33,829 bases of DNA. Source: an uncultured Collinsella sp. (GTDB lineage Bacteria > Actinomycetota > Coriobacteriia > Coriobacteriales > Coriobacteriaceae). The stretch lies in contig CAAECF010000047.1 in assembly GCA_900754275.1 (NCBI GenBank), positions 1 through 33,829 on the forward strand, written 5' to 3'. A model generated the notes under the pieces. That model was not told the DNA's origin. It worked only from the letters and a program-made list of their open reading frames with translations, and made no database searches. Position numbers and translations under genes: made by a program. Positions 1-7,848 of the stretch are shown piece by piece. Within the stretch, counting starts at the first letter, position 1, and every line of letters starts with the position of its first letter.

Positions 1-32
1 AAAGAGTTATGCTATCTAACATACATCAAAAA

Positions 33-79
33 GAGGTAAGATAACACCCTCTGCAAAAAAGGTTACGTTATCTTACCTC
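33..79. repeat. 13-bp inverted repeat (hairpin)
   Basis: GAGGTAAGATAAC at 33-45 is the exact reverse complement of 67-79, with a 21-base loop. It lies downstream of the FtsX-type permease gene and just beyond its likely terminator. It may be a regulator site or a hairpin belonging to a gene outside the window. No U-tract supports a terminator. Confidence 0.55.
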
Positions 80-105
80 AACAAATGGTTGTCCGGCGTT
101 TGCCC

Positions 106-146
106 AGATAAAACCTGCCAAAATAAACCTGTCCCTTTTTGGCAGG
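106..146 (-). terminator. Rho-independent terminator of the FtsX/LolD operon
   Basis: On the minus strand the permease stop codon is followed at once by CCTGCCAAAA, a loop of about 12 bases, TTTTGGCAGG, then TTTTATCT. A ten-base-pair stem with a U-rich tail right after a stop codon fits an intrinsic terminator. It overlaps the left inverted repeat. Confidence 0.6.
108..142. repeat. left copy of 35-bp perfect inverted repeat flanking the ABC operon
   Basis: Bases 108-142 are the exact reverse complement of 3674-3708. The two copies bracket the permease/ATPase operon (147-3619) and nothing else. The left copy also forms part of a hairpin that looks like the operon's terminator. The pair could allow inversion of the operon, or the sequence could be an interspersed repeat that landed twice. 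Confidence 0.85.
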
Positions 147-2912
147 TTACTCGGCACTCTTGAGGGCACCGACCATGTCAATCTTGTTGAGGGTACGGTT
201 GGTGGCGAGGTTGACGATAAACGTAAAGCCAAAGGAAAGCACCACGGCGAGCACGTAGCTTAGCGGCTCGACTTCGACGTCAAAGTACAATGACGGCATC
301 TGCAAGATGTACGTAAAGCTCTCGGCCAGCGCACCACCCAGCGGTACGCCCAGCGCGGCTCCGATCGCCGTAAGAATCAACGTCTCCTTGTTAACGTAAT
401 GGTGAACCTCGCCACGGCGGAAGCCCAGCACCTTGATGGTCGCCAGCTCGCGTTCGCGCTCCGAAATATTCGTATTAGACAGCGTAAACACCACCACAAA
501 CGACAGGCACGCCGCCATAAAGGTCACGAGCACCACGACCGAATTGATAATCGTAAAGTTCGCCTCATAGTTTTCCCAATGCTCGGCCGTACTCGAAATT
601 GTGAGCCAACCGTCACTCTTAAGCTTCTTGCTAAACGCAATCTGGTCAGCCGACGAACCCTTAAGCAGCACAAAGACGCCGTTAAGGCGTGCACTTCGAC
701 CGAACGCGCGCTCATAGGTGCCCTGCGTCATGTAAAGCGTGTTGCCTAGATAGTTGAGCGAGATGTCGCTGACTTTGACCTTGGCAACATTGAGCGACGA
801 ATCCTGGACGTGAGCCGTGTCACCCGGCTTGATCCCCAGCACCAGCTGAGAGCTCTTGCTCAAATACACGTCTCCGTCACGCAGGGCGAGCGGTTCTTTG
901 GACTCATCCTCCAGGCGCACGTAATCGCCCAAGTCACCCGTGCGGTCGTCGGGAATCACGATGAGCTGCACGGTCTCGCTCTTGCCGCCAAACGTAAAGG
1001 TGACGTTGTCGGTCATAATCGGCAGGGTCGAGGTCACCGTCACGTTGGAATCATTGGCCGTGCTGCGCTCATCCAATGCCGCGCACGTCTGCGAAAAATC
1101 GTCGGGATTGGCGACCGCCAGCAAGTCATAGCGCGTGATATGCCCGTACTGTTTGGGCGAAAGCGCCACCGACGTGTCGCGAATTCCCATACCGCAAATC
1201 ACGAGCGCCGTACAGCCGGCGATACCGAAGATGGTCATAAAGGCGCGCTTTTTGTAGCGGAATAAGTTGCGTGCAGCGACCTTGTTCAAAAAGCTCATGC
1301 GGTGCCAGATAAAGCCGATGCGCTCGAGCAGAATGCGCGAGCCGGCGCGCGGGGCCTTGGGGCGCATGAGCGAGGCAGGGGTCTCGGCCATCTCGTGGCG
1401 GCAGGCGATAATCGTGGCTCCCACCACGCCCACGGCAAACAGCGCCACCGAAACGATCGAGGACACGATGTCGTACGAAAGTAGCATCTGGGGCAGCGAG
1501 TACATGTCGTCGAACACCGTAAACAAGAACAGCGGCAGACCCACAAATCCGATGATATTGCCGAGCACGCCACCGATCAGACACGCCCACAGCGAGTAGT
1601 CCACATATTTGGACAGGATACGCCCGCGTGAATAGCCGAGCGCCTTGTACAGGCCAATAAGCGTGCGCTCCTCCTCGACCATGCGGGTGGCGGTGGTGAG
1701 GCTGATAAGCACGGCGACGATAAAGAAGATGAACGGGAACACCGTGGCGATGGCCTCGATCGAAGAACTATCGCTCTCGACGCTCGAGTAGCTTGCGATA
1801 TTGCCGCGGTCCTGGATGTACCAGGTGCATTCGCCCAGGTCAGAGAGCTCGGCGCGGGCATCGGCAAACTGCTGGTCGGCGGCGGCACGGCGCTGGTCCA
1901 GGTCGGCTTGCGCCTGCGCACGCTCGTCGCTGCCCTCGGCCATGCGATTGATGTTGTCCTGCTCGATCCCAAAGACCATATTCGCCTGACGCTCAGCCGC
2001 GTCCAAGCTCGCCGGTGTGTCGACCGTCAGCTCCTGAGCGCGCGCCTTCTCACGCTCCTCGCGGATCTTCTCGATATTGCCCTTGACCTCATTGATCTTT
2101 GCCGAGTAGGCATCCGAATAGGAGTTGAGGCTCTTGGCTCCCTCGACGACCACGTGGACAGCGGAGTAGGAAGAAGATGTCGCGGCATCCTCGCTCACGT
2201 AGAACTTGTAGTCCGCAGTCGAAGCAGCGCGAAAGGCGTTGACTGTCGAGTCGGAGCTCACGTCGGTAGGATCGAGAACCTCGGCCGTGATGGTGTAGTC
2301 CCCATCGGCAAACTGGTCCTTGGCGCTTTGGTTCGACGAGCTCGCATCGTTGGCGGCAAAGCTCACCGTATCGCCGATTTTCTTGCCCGAAGCCTTCAAA
2401 AAACGTGAGGTCACTGCCACTTCGCCCGAAGTCTCGGGCAGCTCGCCGCGCACTAGCACCGGTTGGTCAATATTCTCTTTGGAGAGGCTCTGTACGACGA
2501 CACGCTCGCGCGTCGTACCCACGGCGGTATAGGCGGTCTCGGTGTAGATGCCCTCGGCCGTCTCGACGCCATCGACCTCTTGGATCGCGGCAAGATCGTC
2601 ATCGGTCAGACCATAGGTCGACTGCACGTTGATGTCATAGACATTCTGCTGGTCAAAATAGGCGTCGACCGAATCACACAGGTCCTCGCAGCCCGCCTTA
2701 AGGCCGCACATCACGCTCACGCCAAGCGCGGTGATCACGACGATAGACAAGAAGCGTTTGAGGCTGCCGCGAATCGTGCGGTAGATGCCACGGCGAAAAA
2801 CCGTCGGCACCATATCGTTTGAGCTTTGGGCGGTACGGTAGGTCGTAAAATCCTGCTCGCGCTCCGTGTTCTGCGCGCCGCGGCGTTGGCTGTTTTGGCG
2901 GTCCTGATTCAT
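147..2912 (-). CDS. FtsX-family ABC transporter permease with large extracytoplasmic region
   Basis: This is a 921-residue membrane protein of the MacB/FtsX permease superfamily, partner of the ATPase encoded just upstream. A first membrane helix near residues 40-60 precedes a long extracytoplasmic segment, which includes a charged, probably coiled-coil stretch around 270-360 (EKIREEREKARAQ). Then come three or four helices (about 380-510), a second extracytoplasmic domain and three C-terminal helices, the usual duplicated FtsX arrangement. The substrate is unknown; relatives export peptides or lipids or act as mechanotransmitters. The ATG at 2912 lies 5 bases after the ATPase stop. A GTG at 2924 would overlap that stop and add four residues; both starts are plausible. 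The two genes are clearly translationally coupled. Confidence 0.85.
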   Translation of the reverse strand: MNQDRQNSQRRGAQNTEREQDFTTYRTAQSSNDMVPTVFRRGIYRTIRGSLKRFLSIVVITALGVSVMCGLKAGCEDLCDSVDAYFDQQNVYDINVQSTYGLTDDDLAAIQEVDGVETAEGIYTETAYTAVGTTRERVVVQSLSKENIDQPVLVRGELPETSGEVAVTSRFLKASGKKIGDTVSFAANDASSSNQSAKDQFADGDYTITAEVLDPTDVSSDSTVNAFRAASTADYKFYVSEDAATSSSYSAVHVVVEGAKSLNSYSDAYSAKINEVKGNIEKIREEREKARAQELTVDTPASLDAAERQANMVFGIEQDNINRMAEGSDERAQAQADLDQRRAAADQQFADARAELSDLGECTWYIQDRGNIASYSSVESDSSSIEAIATVFPFIFFIVAVLISLTTATRMVEEERTLIGLYKALGYSRGRILSKYVDYSLWACLIGGVLGNIIGFVGLPLFLFTVFDDMYSLPQMLLSYDIVSSIVSVALFAVGVVGATIIACRHEMAETPASLMRPKAPRAGSRILLERIGFIWHRMSFLNKVAARNLFRYKKRAFMTIFGIAGCTALVICGMGIRDTSVALSPKQYGHITRYDLLAVANPDDFSQTCAALDERSTANDSNVTVTSTLPIMTDNVTFTFGGKSETVQLIVIPDDRTGDLGDYVRLEDESKEPLALRDGDVYLSKSSQLVLGIKPGDTAHVQDSSLNVAKVKVSDISLNYLGNTLYMTQGTYERAFGRSARLNGVFVLLKGSSADQIAFSKKLKSDGWLTISSTAEHWENYEANFTIINSVVVLVTFMAACLSFVVVFTLSNTNISERERELATIKVLGFRRGEVHHYVNKETLILTAIGAALGVPLGGALAESFTYILQMPSLYFDVEVEPLSYVLAVVLSFGFTFIVNLATNRTLNKIDMVGALKSAE

Positions 2913-2917
2913 GGGCG

Positions 2918-3619
2918 CTACCACTCGATCGTCTCGATAGGCACAGGATTTTGCTGGACCGTCTCGCTCTCCACGCGGCCGCTCTTAAAGCGGATCAGGC
3001 GATCGGCCATGGGCGCCAGCGCAGAGTTGTGGGTGATGATGATGACCGTAATGCCTTGCTTGCGGCAAGTGTCCTGTAACAGCTGCAAGATCTGCTTGCC
3101 GGTTTTGTAGTCGAGTGCACCCGTAGGCTCGTCGCACAAAAGCAGCTTGGGGTTCTTAGCCAGCGCGCGGGCGATGGATACGCGCTGCTGCTCGCCGCCC
3201 GAAAGCTGCGCCGGAAAGTTAGCGAGGCGGTCGCCCAGGCCAACCTGGCGAAGCGTTTGCTCGGCATCGAGCGAATCGGGGCAGATCTGCGCCGCGAGTT
3301 CGACGTTCTCAAGCGCCGTCAGGTTGGGGACCAGATTGTAGAACTGAAAGACAAAGCCGACGTCAGCGCGACGGTATTCCACAAGCTGAGCCTCGTTGGC
3401 AGAGCTCACGTCACGCCCGTCCACCGTCACGGTGCCAGAAGTTGCCGTGTCCATGCCGCCCAGAATGTTGAGGGCCGTGGTCTTGCCGGCACCCGAAGCA
3501 CCCAAAATGATGGCGAGCTCACCGCGCTCGACCGTAAAGCTCGCGCCGTCGAGCGCGTGGATGCGGGCATCGCCCTCGCCGTATGCCTTGATGACGTCTT
3601 TGAATTCGATATAGGCCAT
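2918..3619 (-). CDS. LolD/MacB-type ABC transporter ATP-binding protein
   Basis: This 233-residue cytoplasmic ATPase has a Walker A motif GASGAGKTT (40-48), a Q-loop region VGFVFQFYNLVP, the signature LSGGEQQRVSIARAL, Walker B LLLCDEPTGALD with the catalytic Glu, and the switch His in ITHNSAL. The EPTGALD form is typical of the LolD/MacB/FtsE group that works with FtsX-like permeases, which agrees with the next gene. Its length is normal for the family. The ATG at 3619 has only a weak upstream purine stretch (GATGGGAA). The gene is first in a two-gene operon; the substrate cannot be inferred. Confidence 0.92.
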   Translation of the reverse strand: MAYIEFKDVIKAYGEGDARIHALDGASFTVERGELAIILGASGAGKTTALNILGGMDTATSGTVTVDGRDVSSANEAQLVEYRRADVGFVFQFYNLVPNLTALENVELAAQICPDSLDAEQTLRQVGLGDRLANFPAQLSGGEQQRVSIARALAKNPKLLLCDEPTGALDYKTGKQILQLLQDTCRKQGITVIIITHNSALAPMADRLIRFKSGRVESETVQQNPVPIETIEW

Positions 3620-3673
3620 CGATTAATTCCCATCTGGTCGGATAACTCTTTAGTATTACCCATTTCCCACCTA

Positions 3674-3708
3674 CCAAAAAGGGACAGGTTTATTTTGGCA
3701 GGTTTTAT
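3674..3708. repeat. right copy of 35-bp perfect inverted repeat flanking the ABC operon
   Basis: This is the exact reverse complement of 108-142. It lies 55 bp upstream of the ATPase start codon, so it falls within or near the operon's promoter. Unlike the left copy, it does not complete a long hairpin with its own flank (CTACC on one side, GGCAGG on the other). Confidence 0.85.
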
Positions 3709-3819
3709 ATGGGGAAACGACAGCCATAGATGAGGCGCCGGGGAGGCAGAGAAATCATCGACGGGGTCAGGCCGACCGCCAAACACAACGCACGCATCTC
3801 TATCTGTCAGCCGAATCAT

Positions 3820-3835
3820 TCGAACAGCTGTTCGT
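3820..3835 (+). promoter_or_regulatory. LexA (SOS) box, actinobacterial type
   Basis: TCGAACAGCTGTTCGT matches the actinobacterial LexA consensus TCGAAC-N4-GTTCGA at 15 of 16 positions and contains a perfect 14-base palindrome. A TATGAT hexamer follows at 3839-3844, so bound repressor would cover the promoter core. It is 55 bp upstream of the GyrI-like start codon. Confidence 0.65.
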
Positions 3836-3890
3836 TTCTATGATATGATTCCACTATCTAAGTAGGCCAATACGCAGAAAGGCGGCCAAC

Positions 3891-4529
3891 ATGGCGTTCG
3901 ACTTTAAGAAGGAATGCAAGGAGCTCTACAAACCTGCAAGCAAGCCGAGTATCGTAACTGTCCCGCCTATGAGCTACGTTGCCGTTCGCGGAAAGGGCGA
4001 CCCAAATACCGAAGGTGGCGAGTATCAAAACGCCCTGCCACTGCTTTACGGCATCGCCTATACCGTCAAGATGTCGAAGAAAGGCTCAAGGAGTATCGAG
4101 GGCTATTTCGACTTTGTAGTACCGCCGCTCGAGGGATTCTGGTGGCAAGACTCCCCGAGCGGCGACATCGATTATGTACGCAAGGACGATTTCAACTTTA
4201 TCTCGTGCATCCGCCTGCCCGATTTCGTCACCCTAGATGTCTTTGACTGGGCAGTCGCGGAAGCCACGACCAAAAAGAAACTGGACTTTTCTGCCGTCGA
4301 GCTGCTTAAAGTTGACGAGGGTCTCTGCGTTCAATGCATGCACACCGGGCCCTACGACAACGAACCGGCGACCGTAAACGCTATGTATGAATACGCGACC
4401 GAGCAGGGCTATTCCCCCGACTTCTCAGACACCCGCTTACATCACGAAATCTATCTCTCCGATCCGCGCAAATGTGCACCGGAGAAACTTAAGACTGTGG
4501 TTCGTCATCCTATCAAGCGCGCTGAATAG
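3891..4529 (+). CDS. GyrI-like small-molecule-binding domain protein
   Basis: This 212-residue soluble protein resembles the stand-alone GyrI-like (SbmC/AraC effector-binding fold, COG4832-type) proteins. Visible hallmarks are the opening PSIVTVPPMSYVAVRGKGDPN, a central LEGFWWQ aromatic patch, and LCVQCMHTGPYDNEPATV with the conserved H-x-G-P-Y-D and a later LHHEIYLSDPRK. No DNA-binding domain is attached. Members bind hydrophobic compounds; E. coli SbmC/GyrI guards gyrase and is SOS-induced. The ATG at 3891 follows AAAGGCGG. The gene appears monocistronic and sits behind the LexA box at 3820. DNA-damage or toxin protection is therefore an attractive but unproven role. Confidence 0.75.
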   Translation: MAFDFKKECKELYKPASKPSIVTVPPMSYVAVRGKGDPNTEGGEYQNALPLLYGIAYTVKMSKKGSRSIEGYFDFVVPPLEGFWWQDSPSGDIDYVRKDDFNFISCIRLPDFVTLDVFDWAVAEATTKKKLDFSAVELLKVDEGLCVQCMHTGPYDNEPATVNAMYEYATEQGYSPDFSDTRLHHEIYLSDPRKCAPEKLKTVVRHPIKRAE

Positions 4530-4598
4530 CATGGAGCGTCATTTCACGCGCTAGGTTTTAAGCCAACCAGCCGCCTCCTAGGCCGTCCGGTAATTATC

Positions 4599-4625
4599 TT
4601 GACGCGGCCCGTCGCATCTTATAAG
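4599..4625 (+). promoter_or_regulatory. candidate promoter of the Abi-family gene remnant
   Basis: TTGACG (4599-4604) and TATAAG (4620-4625) have a short 15-base spacer. Downstream, AGCTGGA/TCCAGCT (4639-4645, 4668-4674) forms a hairpin followed by CTTTTT, which could attenuate transcription before the ATG at 4697. These are sequence matches only. Confidence 0.3.
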
Positions 4626-4696
4626 TTTGTTTTGCTAAAGCTGGAAAGCCTCTCAACGATGCGCAACTCCAGCTCTTTTTCTATCAAGAGGCTTAA

Positions 4697-5046
4697 ATGA
4701 AATACCGGAAGTCGCGGATATCCATCAACGAACAAATAGCACTATTGACAGAAAACAAGGGTCTTAAGTGCTCTGATCAAAGCGAACTCGAGCGAGCTTT
4801 GGTCGAAGTCGACCACTACAGACTGTCGGCCTACTGGTTTCCCTACAAAACCAAATGCAAGTCCGGGATTACCATCTTTCGCGAAGGCACAGCATTCGAA
4901 ACCATCATCTACACGTATGAATTTGACCGAGCCCTCCGGCAGTTAATGTTTGATGCGGTCGGCAGAATTGAGATCTACCTCAGAAGCAGAATTGCCTATC
5001 TTGCCTCTGAGGAACGCGGGCCTTTCTGTTACCCAGATGTCGCCAT
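4697..5046 (+). pseudogene. Abi-family (phage abortive infection) protein, truncated 5' part
   Basis: The first ~117 residues match the Abi_2/AbiD/AbiF family: ISINEQIALLTENKG, LERALVEVDHYRLSAYWFPYK (the conserved Y-R-L-S-A-Y-W), FETIIYTYEFDRALRQLMFDAVGRIEIYLRSRIAY, then ERGPF. Family members are usually near 300 residues; here homology stops at about 5045, where sequence of a channel gene begins. The frame stays open to 5992 only because it runs through unrelated DNA and antisense to ogt, so that extension is meaningless. AAGAGG precedes the ATG at 5-bp spacing. The gene is AT-richer than its neighbours, which fits an acquired defence gene that was later deleted. Confidence 0.7.
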
Positions 5047-5259
5047 AACGAGGCTCAACTCGGCATGTCCATCGCGCTTTGCGCCGCGCTGGGCTGCGCA
5101 GCCGTCTTTGGCAGCGCCACCAATACGCTGCTCGCGCCGATCCTTATTGGCTGCGAAGTCTTCGGCTTTGGTGACTTGCCGAAGTTCTTTATTGTCTGCG
5201 TCGTGGCTTACCTGTTCAACATGGATAAGTCGATCTACGCCCTGCAGAAGCGGGCGTAG
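5041..5259 (+). pseudogene. ClC-type chloride channel, C-terminal remnant
   Basis: In a different frame from the Abi remnant, about 72 residues end in a proper stop at 5257-5259. The segment has the small-residue helices typical of the end of ClC-family anion channels (SIALCAALGCAAVFGSATN, TLLAPILIGCEVFGFG, FFIVCVVAYLFNMDKSIYAL). Nothing upstream encodes the rest of the protein and there is no ribosome binding site before the internal ATG at 5065, so it is read as a 3' fragment left by a deletion. The family call rests on general resemblance. Confidence 0.5.
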
Positions 5260-5323
5260 ATGGATGTCCAAGCAGGTGGTCTCAACCGGAAACGGCGTCT
5301 TGGCTATGCAAAGTGCCCTGGCG

Positions 5324-5902
5324 CTATTCCTCGTACGCGCCCTCAAGCCGAAGCAGCCACTCCTTGCGATCGAGCCCGCCGGCATATCCGTTGAGCGATC
5401 CGTCGGCTGCCACCACGCGATGGCACGGCACGATAATCGAAATGGGATTACGCGCGACCGCAGCCCCCACAGCACGGGGAGACACAACGGGCGCCTCGTT
5501 TCCCGGTACACGATGTCGGGCGGCGACACGCTGGGCGATCTCACCATACGTAGCGACCTCACCACGCGGAATAGAAAGCAGCTCAAACCAAACCTCGCGC
5601 TGAAACGCCGTACCGATCATATGCAACGGCGGCGTAAACCGAGGCTCCTGCCCTGCAAAATAAGCATTCAGCCAAGCCCAGGAACGCTCAAGCACCGAAG
5701 AGGCCGCACCATTTGCCGGACTCACCGACGACATGCCGCCAGCACCAGAAACCGCATCGGCGCCTTCAACATGTTCGGAGTCTTCCCGGAGAAGCGTGGA
5801 GCCAAAATGCTCCTGCCCCTCAAACCAAAGCCCTGTCAAACCGCGGCCATCAGCGGCAAGCAGAATCTCGCCCAAAGGCGAAGCAAACGTCGTCGTGACC
5901 AC
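5324..5902 (-). CDS. ogt: methylated-DNA--protein-cysteine S-methyltransferase
   Basis: This 192-residue DNA-repair protein transfers the alkyl group from O6-methylguanine to its own cysteine and is used once. The C-terminal half has the canonical helix FQREVWFELLSIPRGEVATYGEIAQRV, then VGAAVARNPISIIVPCHRVV with the PCHR active-site cysteine, and GYAGGLDRKEWLL. The N-terminal domain starts ASPLGEILLAADGRGLTGLWF. A Ser/Gly/Ala-rich insert near residues 40-70 (DAVSGAGGMSSVSPANG) is unusual. The start is GTG at 5902, preceded by AAAGGAG. It stands alone, next to the gene remnants on its 3' side. Confidence 0.93.
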   Translation of the reverse strand: MVTTTFASPLGEILLAADGRGLTGLWFEGQEHFGSTLLREDSEHVEGADAVSGAGGMSSVSPANGAASSVLERSWAWLNAYFAGQEPRFTPPLHMIGTAFQREVWFELLSIPRGEVATYGEIAQRVAARHRVPGNEAPVVSPRAVGAAVARNPISIIVPCHRVVAADGSLNGYAGGLDRKEWLLRLEGAYEE

Positions 5903-6507
5903 CAGCGGCTCCTTTCAAAACTCCGCACCATGATACCGCGAATTGTGCAGACAACCCCACAGATACGTCTGGACGGGCTCGCAATTGCTTAAGCGAGGTT
6001 GTTTTCCCCAATCAAGCGAAGATGACACGGGGGCTCGACGCCAGTGCGGCACCTCCGCCAGCTGAGCTCTAATACTTTCCCGAGAAGTGGACGAGTAAAA
6101 CTAGGGCCCCGAAGCATCCGCATTTTTTAATTGCAAAACAGCAGGATTCATGCGATAAAACCGCAGGAAATGGCGGCCAAAATATGCCGATGCTTCAAGG
6201 GTCCAAAATAGGTCGTTCACTTCCCGGAAAACCATTCACCTTCGATTCGCATCAACCCCTAAGCCCTCACAAGCAACAAACACAGGCGCGCCAAAGTTAC
6301 CGCCTCAACCCCAAAGTTCCCGCAGGCAGCAGGCGCAACAGCGCCGCAGCTGCCGGCGGCGCTCCACAGTCCCAAAAGGCGGCAGGCGCGAAGCGCCGGG
6401 GTCGCCGCCGGGACTAGGGCCCGCAACAGCCACGTGCCCCCACATCAGCCCAGCGGCCCCAACCGACAACGACCCCATCGCAGATCGCTTGCAGCAGCGT
6501 CGCCGCA
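5903..6507. other. 605-bp region without a convincing gene
   Basis: This holds the ogt upstream region and then a tract of two textures. The part at about 6090-6270 is AT-richer, with runs such as GCATTTTTTAATTGC and GGCCAAAATATGCCG. The part at 6290-6507 is very GC-rich with many CAGGCG/GCCGGC words. Short open frames here have no ribosome binding sites, no family resemblance and poor codon structure. The region ends at palindrome A. Confidence 0.6.
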
Positions 6508-6637
6508 GGCGGGGGCTGGGCTTAGTTTTCAGAACACTCCGCAGACCAGTGTGGCGCCTTGTCCGCAGCTCCGAAGGAGCAGGACAAGGCGCCACACATG
6601 GTCGAGGACGTTCTGAAAACTAAGCCCGGCCCCCGCC
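6508..6637 (+). repeat. structured palindrome A (conserved-loop family)
   Basis: The outer stem is 6508-6535/6610-6637 (28 nt, one T/G wobble). The conserved internal loop is ACTCCGCA (6536-6543) opposite GAGGAC (6604-6609). Next come a 4-bp helix GACC/GGTC, an AT bulge (6598-6599) and a 16-bp stem (6549-6564/6582-6597). The apex is GCTCC-GAA-GGAGC, flanked by GCA and A. It lies 12 bp beyond the asd stop codon. The strand given is the one carrying YCCGCA 5' of AGGAC; the single stem mismatch is a G-U pair only on that strand. Confidence 0.85.
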
Positions 6638-6649
6638 GGACAGGTCACA

Positions 6650-7675
6650 CTACTCGCAGAGCAGCTTAGCGATCTGGACGGCGTTGGTTGCCGCGCCCTT
6701 ACGGATTTGGTCGCCGCAGCACCAGAAGGTGATGCCACGCGCGGCCTCGGGGTTCGAGATGTCGCGGCGCACGCGACCGACCCAAATCAAATCCTGGTCG
6801 GACGTATCCATCGGCATGGGGAAGCGATCGTGCGCATCCTCGGCGCTCATGTCGTCAACCAGCTTCACGCCCGGAGCGGCAGCCAGCGCAGCACGGGCCT
6901 CGTCAACCGTAATGTCGCGCTCAAACTCAAGCGTAATGCTCTCGGAGTGCGAGCGCAGCACGGGCACGCGCACGCAGGTGCAGTTCACGCGCAGCTCGGG
7001 CAGGTGCATGATCTTGCGGCCCTCGTTTTGCAGCTTCATCTCCTCGGAGGTAAAGCCCTCCTCCTTGACGCCGCCAATCTGCGGAATCAGGTTGCTCGCC
7101 AGCTGGGCGGCAAATGCGCGCGGCTCGGGAATCTCCTCGCCGCGGCCCAGGGCGGCCAGCTGAGCCTCGAGCTCGGCCATACCGGGAGCGCCGGCACCCG
7201 AAGCCGCCTGATACGTGGAGACGATCATGCGCTTCACGCCGGCGAGCTGATGCAGCGGCCAGGTGGGAACCAGGCCGATGATGGTCGCGCAGTTGGGATT
7301 GGCGATAAGGCCGTGATGCCACTTGATGTCGTCGGCATTGATCTCGGGCACGACCAGCGGCACCTCAGGATCCATGCGGAAGGCGTGGCTGTTGTCGACC
7401 ACGACGGCGCCGCGCTTGACGGCCTCGGGCAGTAGCTCCTTCGCGATGTCGTCGCCGGCGGCTCCAAGCACAATGTCGCAGCCCTCAAAGGCCTCGGGAC
7501 AAGCCTCTTCGATCACGATCTGCTCGCCGCGGAACTCGACGGTTTTGCCCGCAGAACGAGCGCTCGCCAGCAGCTTGAGCTTGCCAACCGGAAACTCCTG
7601 CTCGTTTAAGCACTCGAGCATCTGGGTGCCCACGGCTCCCGTCGCGCCCAAAATAGCAACCGTGTACTGTTTCAT
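6650..7675 (-). CDS. asd: aspartate-semialdehyde dehydrogenase
   Basis: This 341-residue enzyme reduces aspartyl phosphate to aspartate semialdehyde with NADPH, the second step of the lysine/threonine/methionine pathway. The nucleotide-binding motif is ILGATGAVG (8-16). The catalytic cysteine is C129 in NPNCATI. Later come QAASGAGAPGM, the substrate-binding region with MHLPELRVNCTCVRVPVLRSHSE (active-site His), and GDQIRKGAATNAVQIA at the end. The ATG at 7675 follows GGGGGAAGC. An open extension to 7762 has no ribosome binding site. It lies downstream of lysC in the same direction, but a terminator-like hairpin separates them. Confidence 0.95.
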   Translation of the reverse strand: MKQYTVAILGATGAVGTQMLECLNEQEFPVGKLKLLASARSAGKTVEFRGEQIVIEEACPEAFEGCDIVLGAAGDDIAKELLPEAVKRGAVVVDNSHAFRMDPEVPLVVPEINADDIKWHHGLIANPNCATIIGLVPTWPLHQLAGVKRMIVSTYQAASGAGAPGMAELEAQLAALGRGEEIPEPRAFAAQLASNLIPQIGGVKEEGFTSEEMKLQNEGRKIMHLPELRVNCTCVRVPVLRSHSESITLEFERDITVDEARAALAAAPGVKLVDDMSAEDAHDRFPMPMDTSDQDLIWVGRVRRDISNPEAARGITFWCCGDQIRKGAATNAVQIAKLLCE

Positions 7676-7741
7676 GCTTCCCCCTTTAAAGGTTATGGCT
7701 TTTGCCTGCACGCCGAGCAGGCCGATTGTTGTTGCCAGTGT

Positions 7742-7776
7742 ATACAAGAACGGGGCGGACACGAAACCCGCCCCGT
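7742..7776 (-). terminator. probable terminator of lysC
   Basis: On the minus strand ACGGGGCGG (7768-7776) pairs exactly with CCGCCCCGT (7750-7758) across a 9-base loop and is followed by TCTTGTAT. The tail is modestly U-rich, so read-through into asd is possible. Confidence 0.5.
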
Positions 7777-7813
7777 CGAAACGAAACCGAAACGAAACGC
7801 CCCGCGCTAGATT

Positions 7814-7847
7814 TTTGGCACTTGTCCCAAAAATATACCGAGCAGTC
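7814..7847. repeat. copy 1 of a short motif, CCCAAAAATATACC
   Basis: GGCACTTGT-CCCAAAAATATACC follows a T-run just beyond the lysC stop codon. Two related copies lie at 28018-28043 and 28090-28117 before the MarR/ABC operon. Confidence 0.4.
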
Positions 7848-7848
7848 G

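Noticed and set aside
4697..5992. 431-codon frame starting in the Abi gene
   Set aside because: Only the first ~117 codons match the Abi family; the rest crosses a channel remnant in the wrong frame and runs antisense through ogt.
6508..6637. Palindrome A as an ordinary terminator of asd
   Set aside because: The stem is far longer than typical, has a conserved internal loop shared with three other sites, and no U-tract follows on the asd strand.
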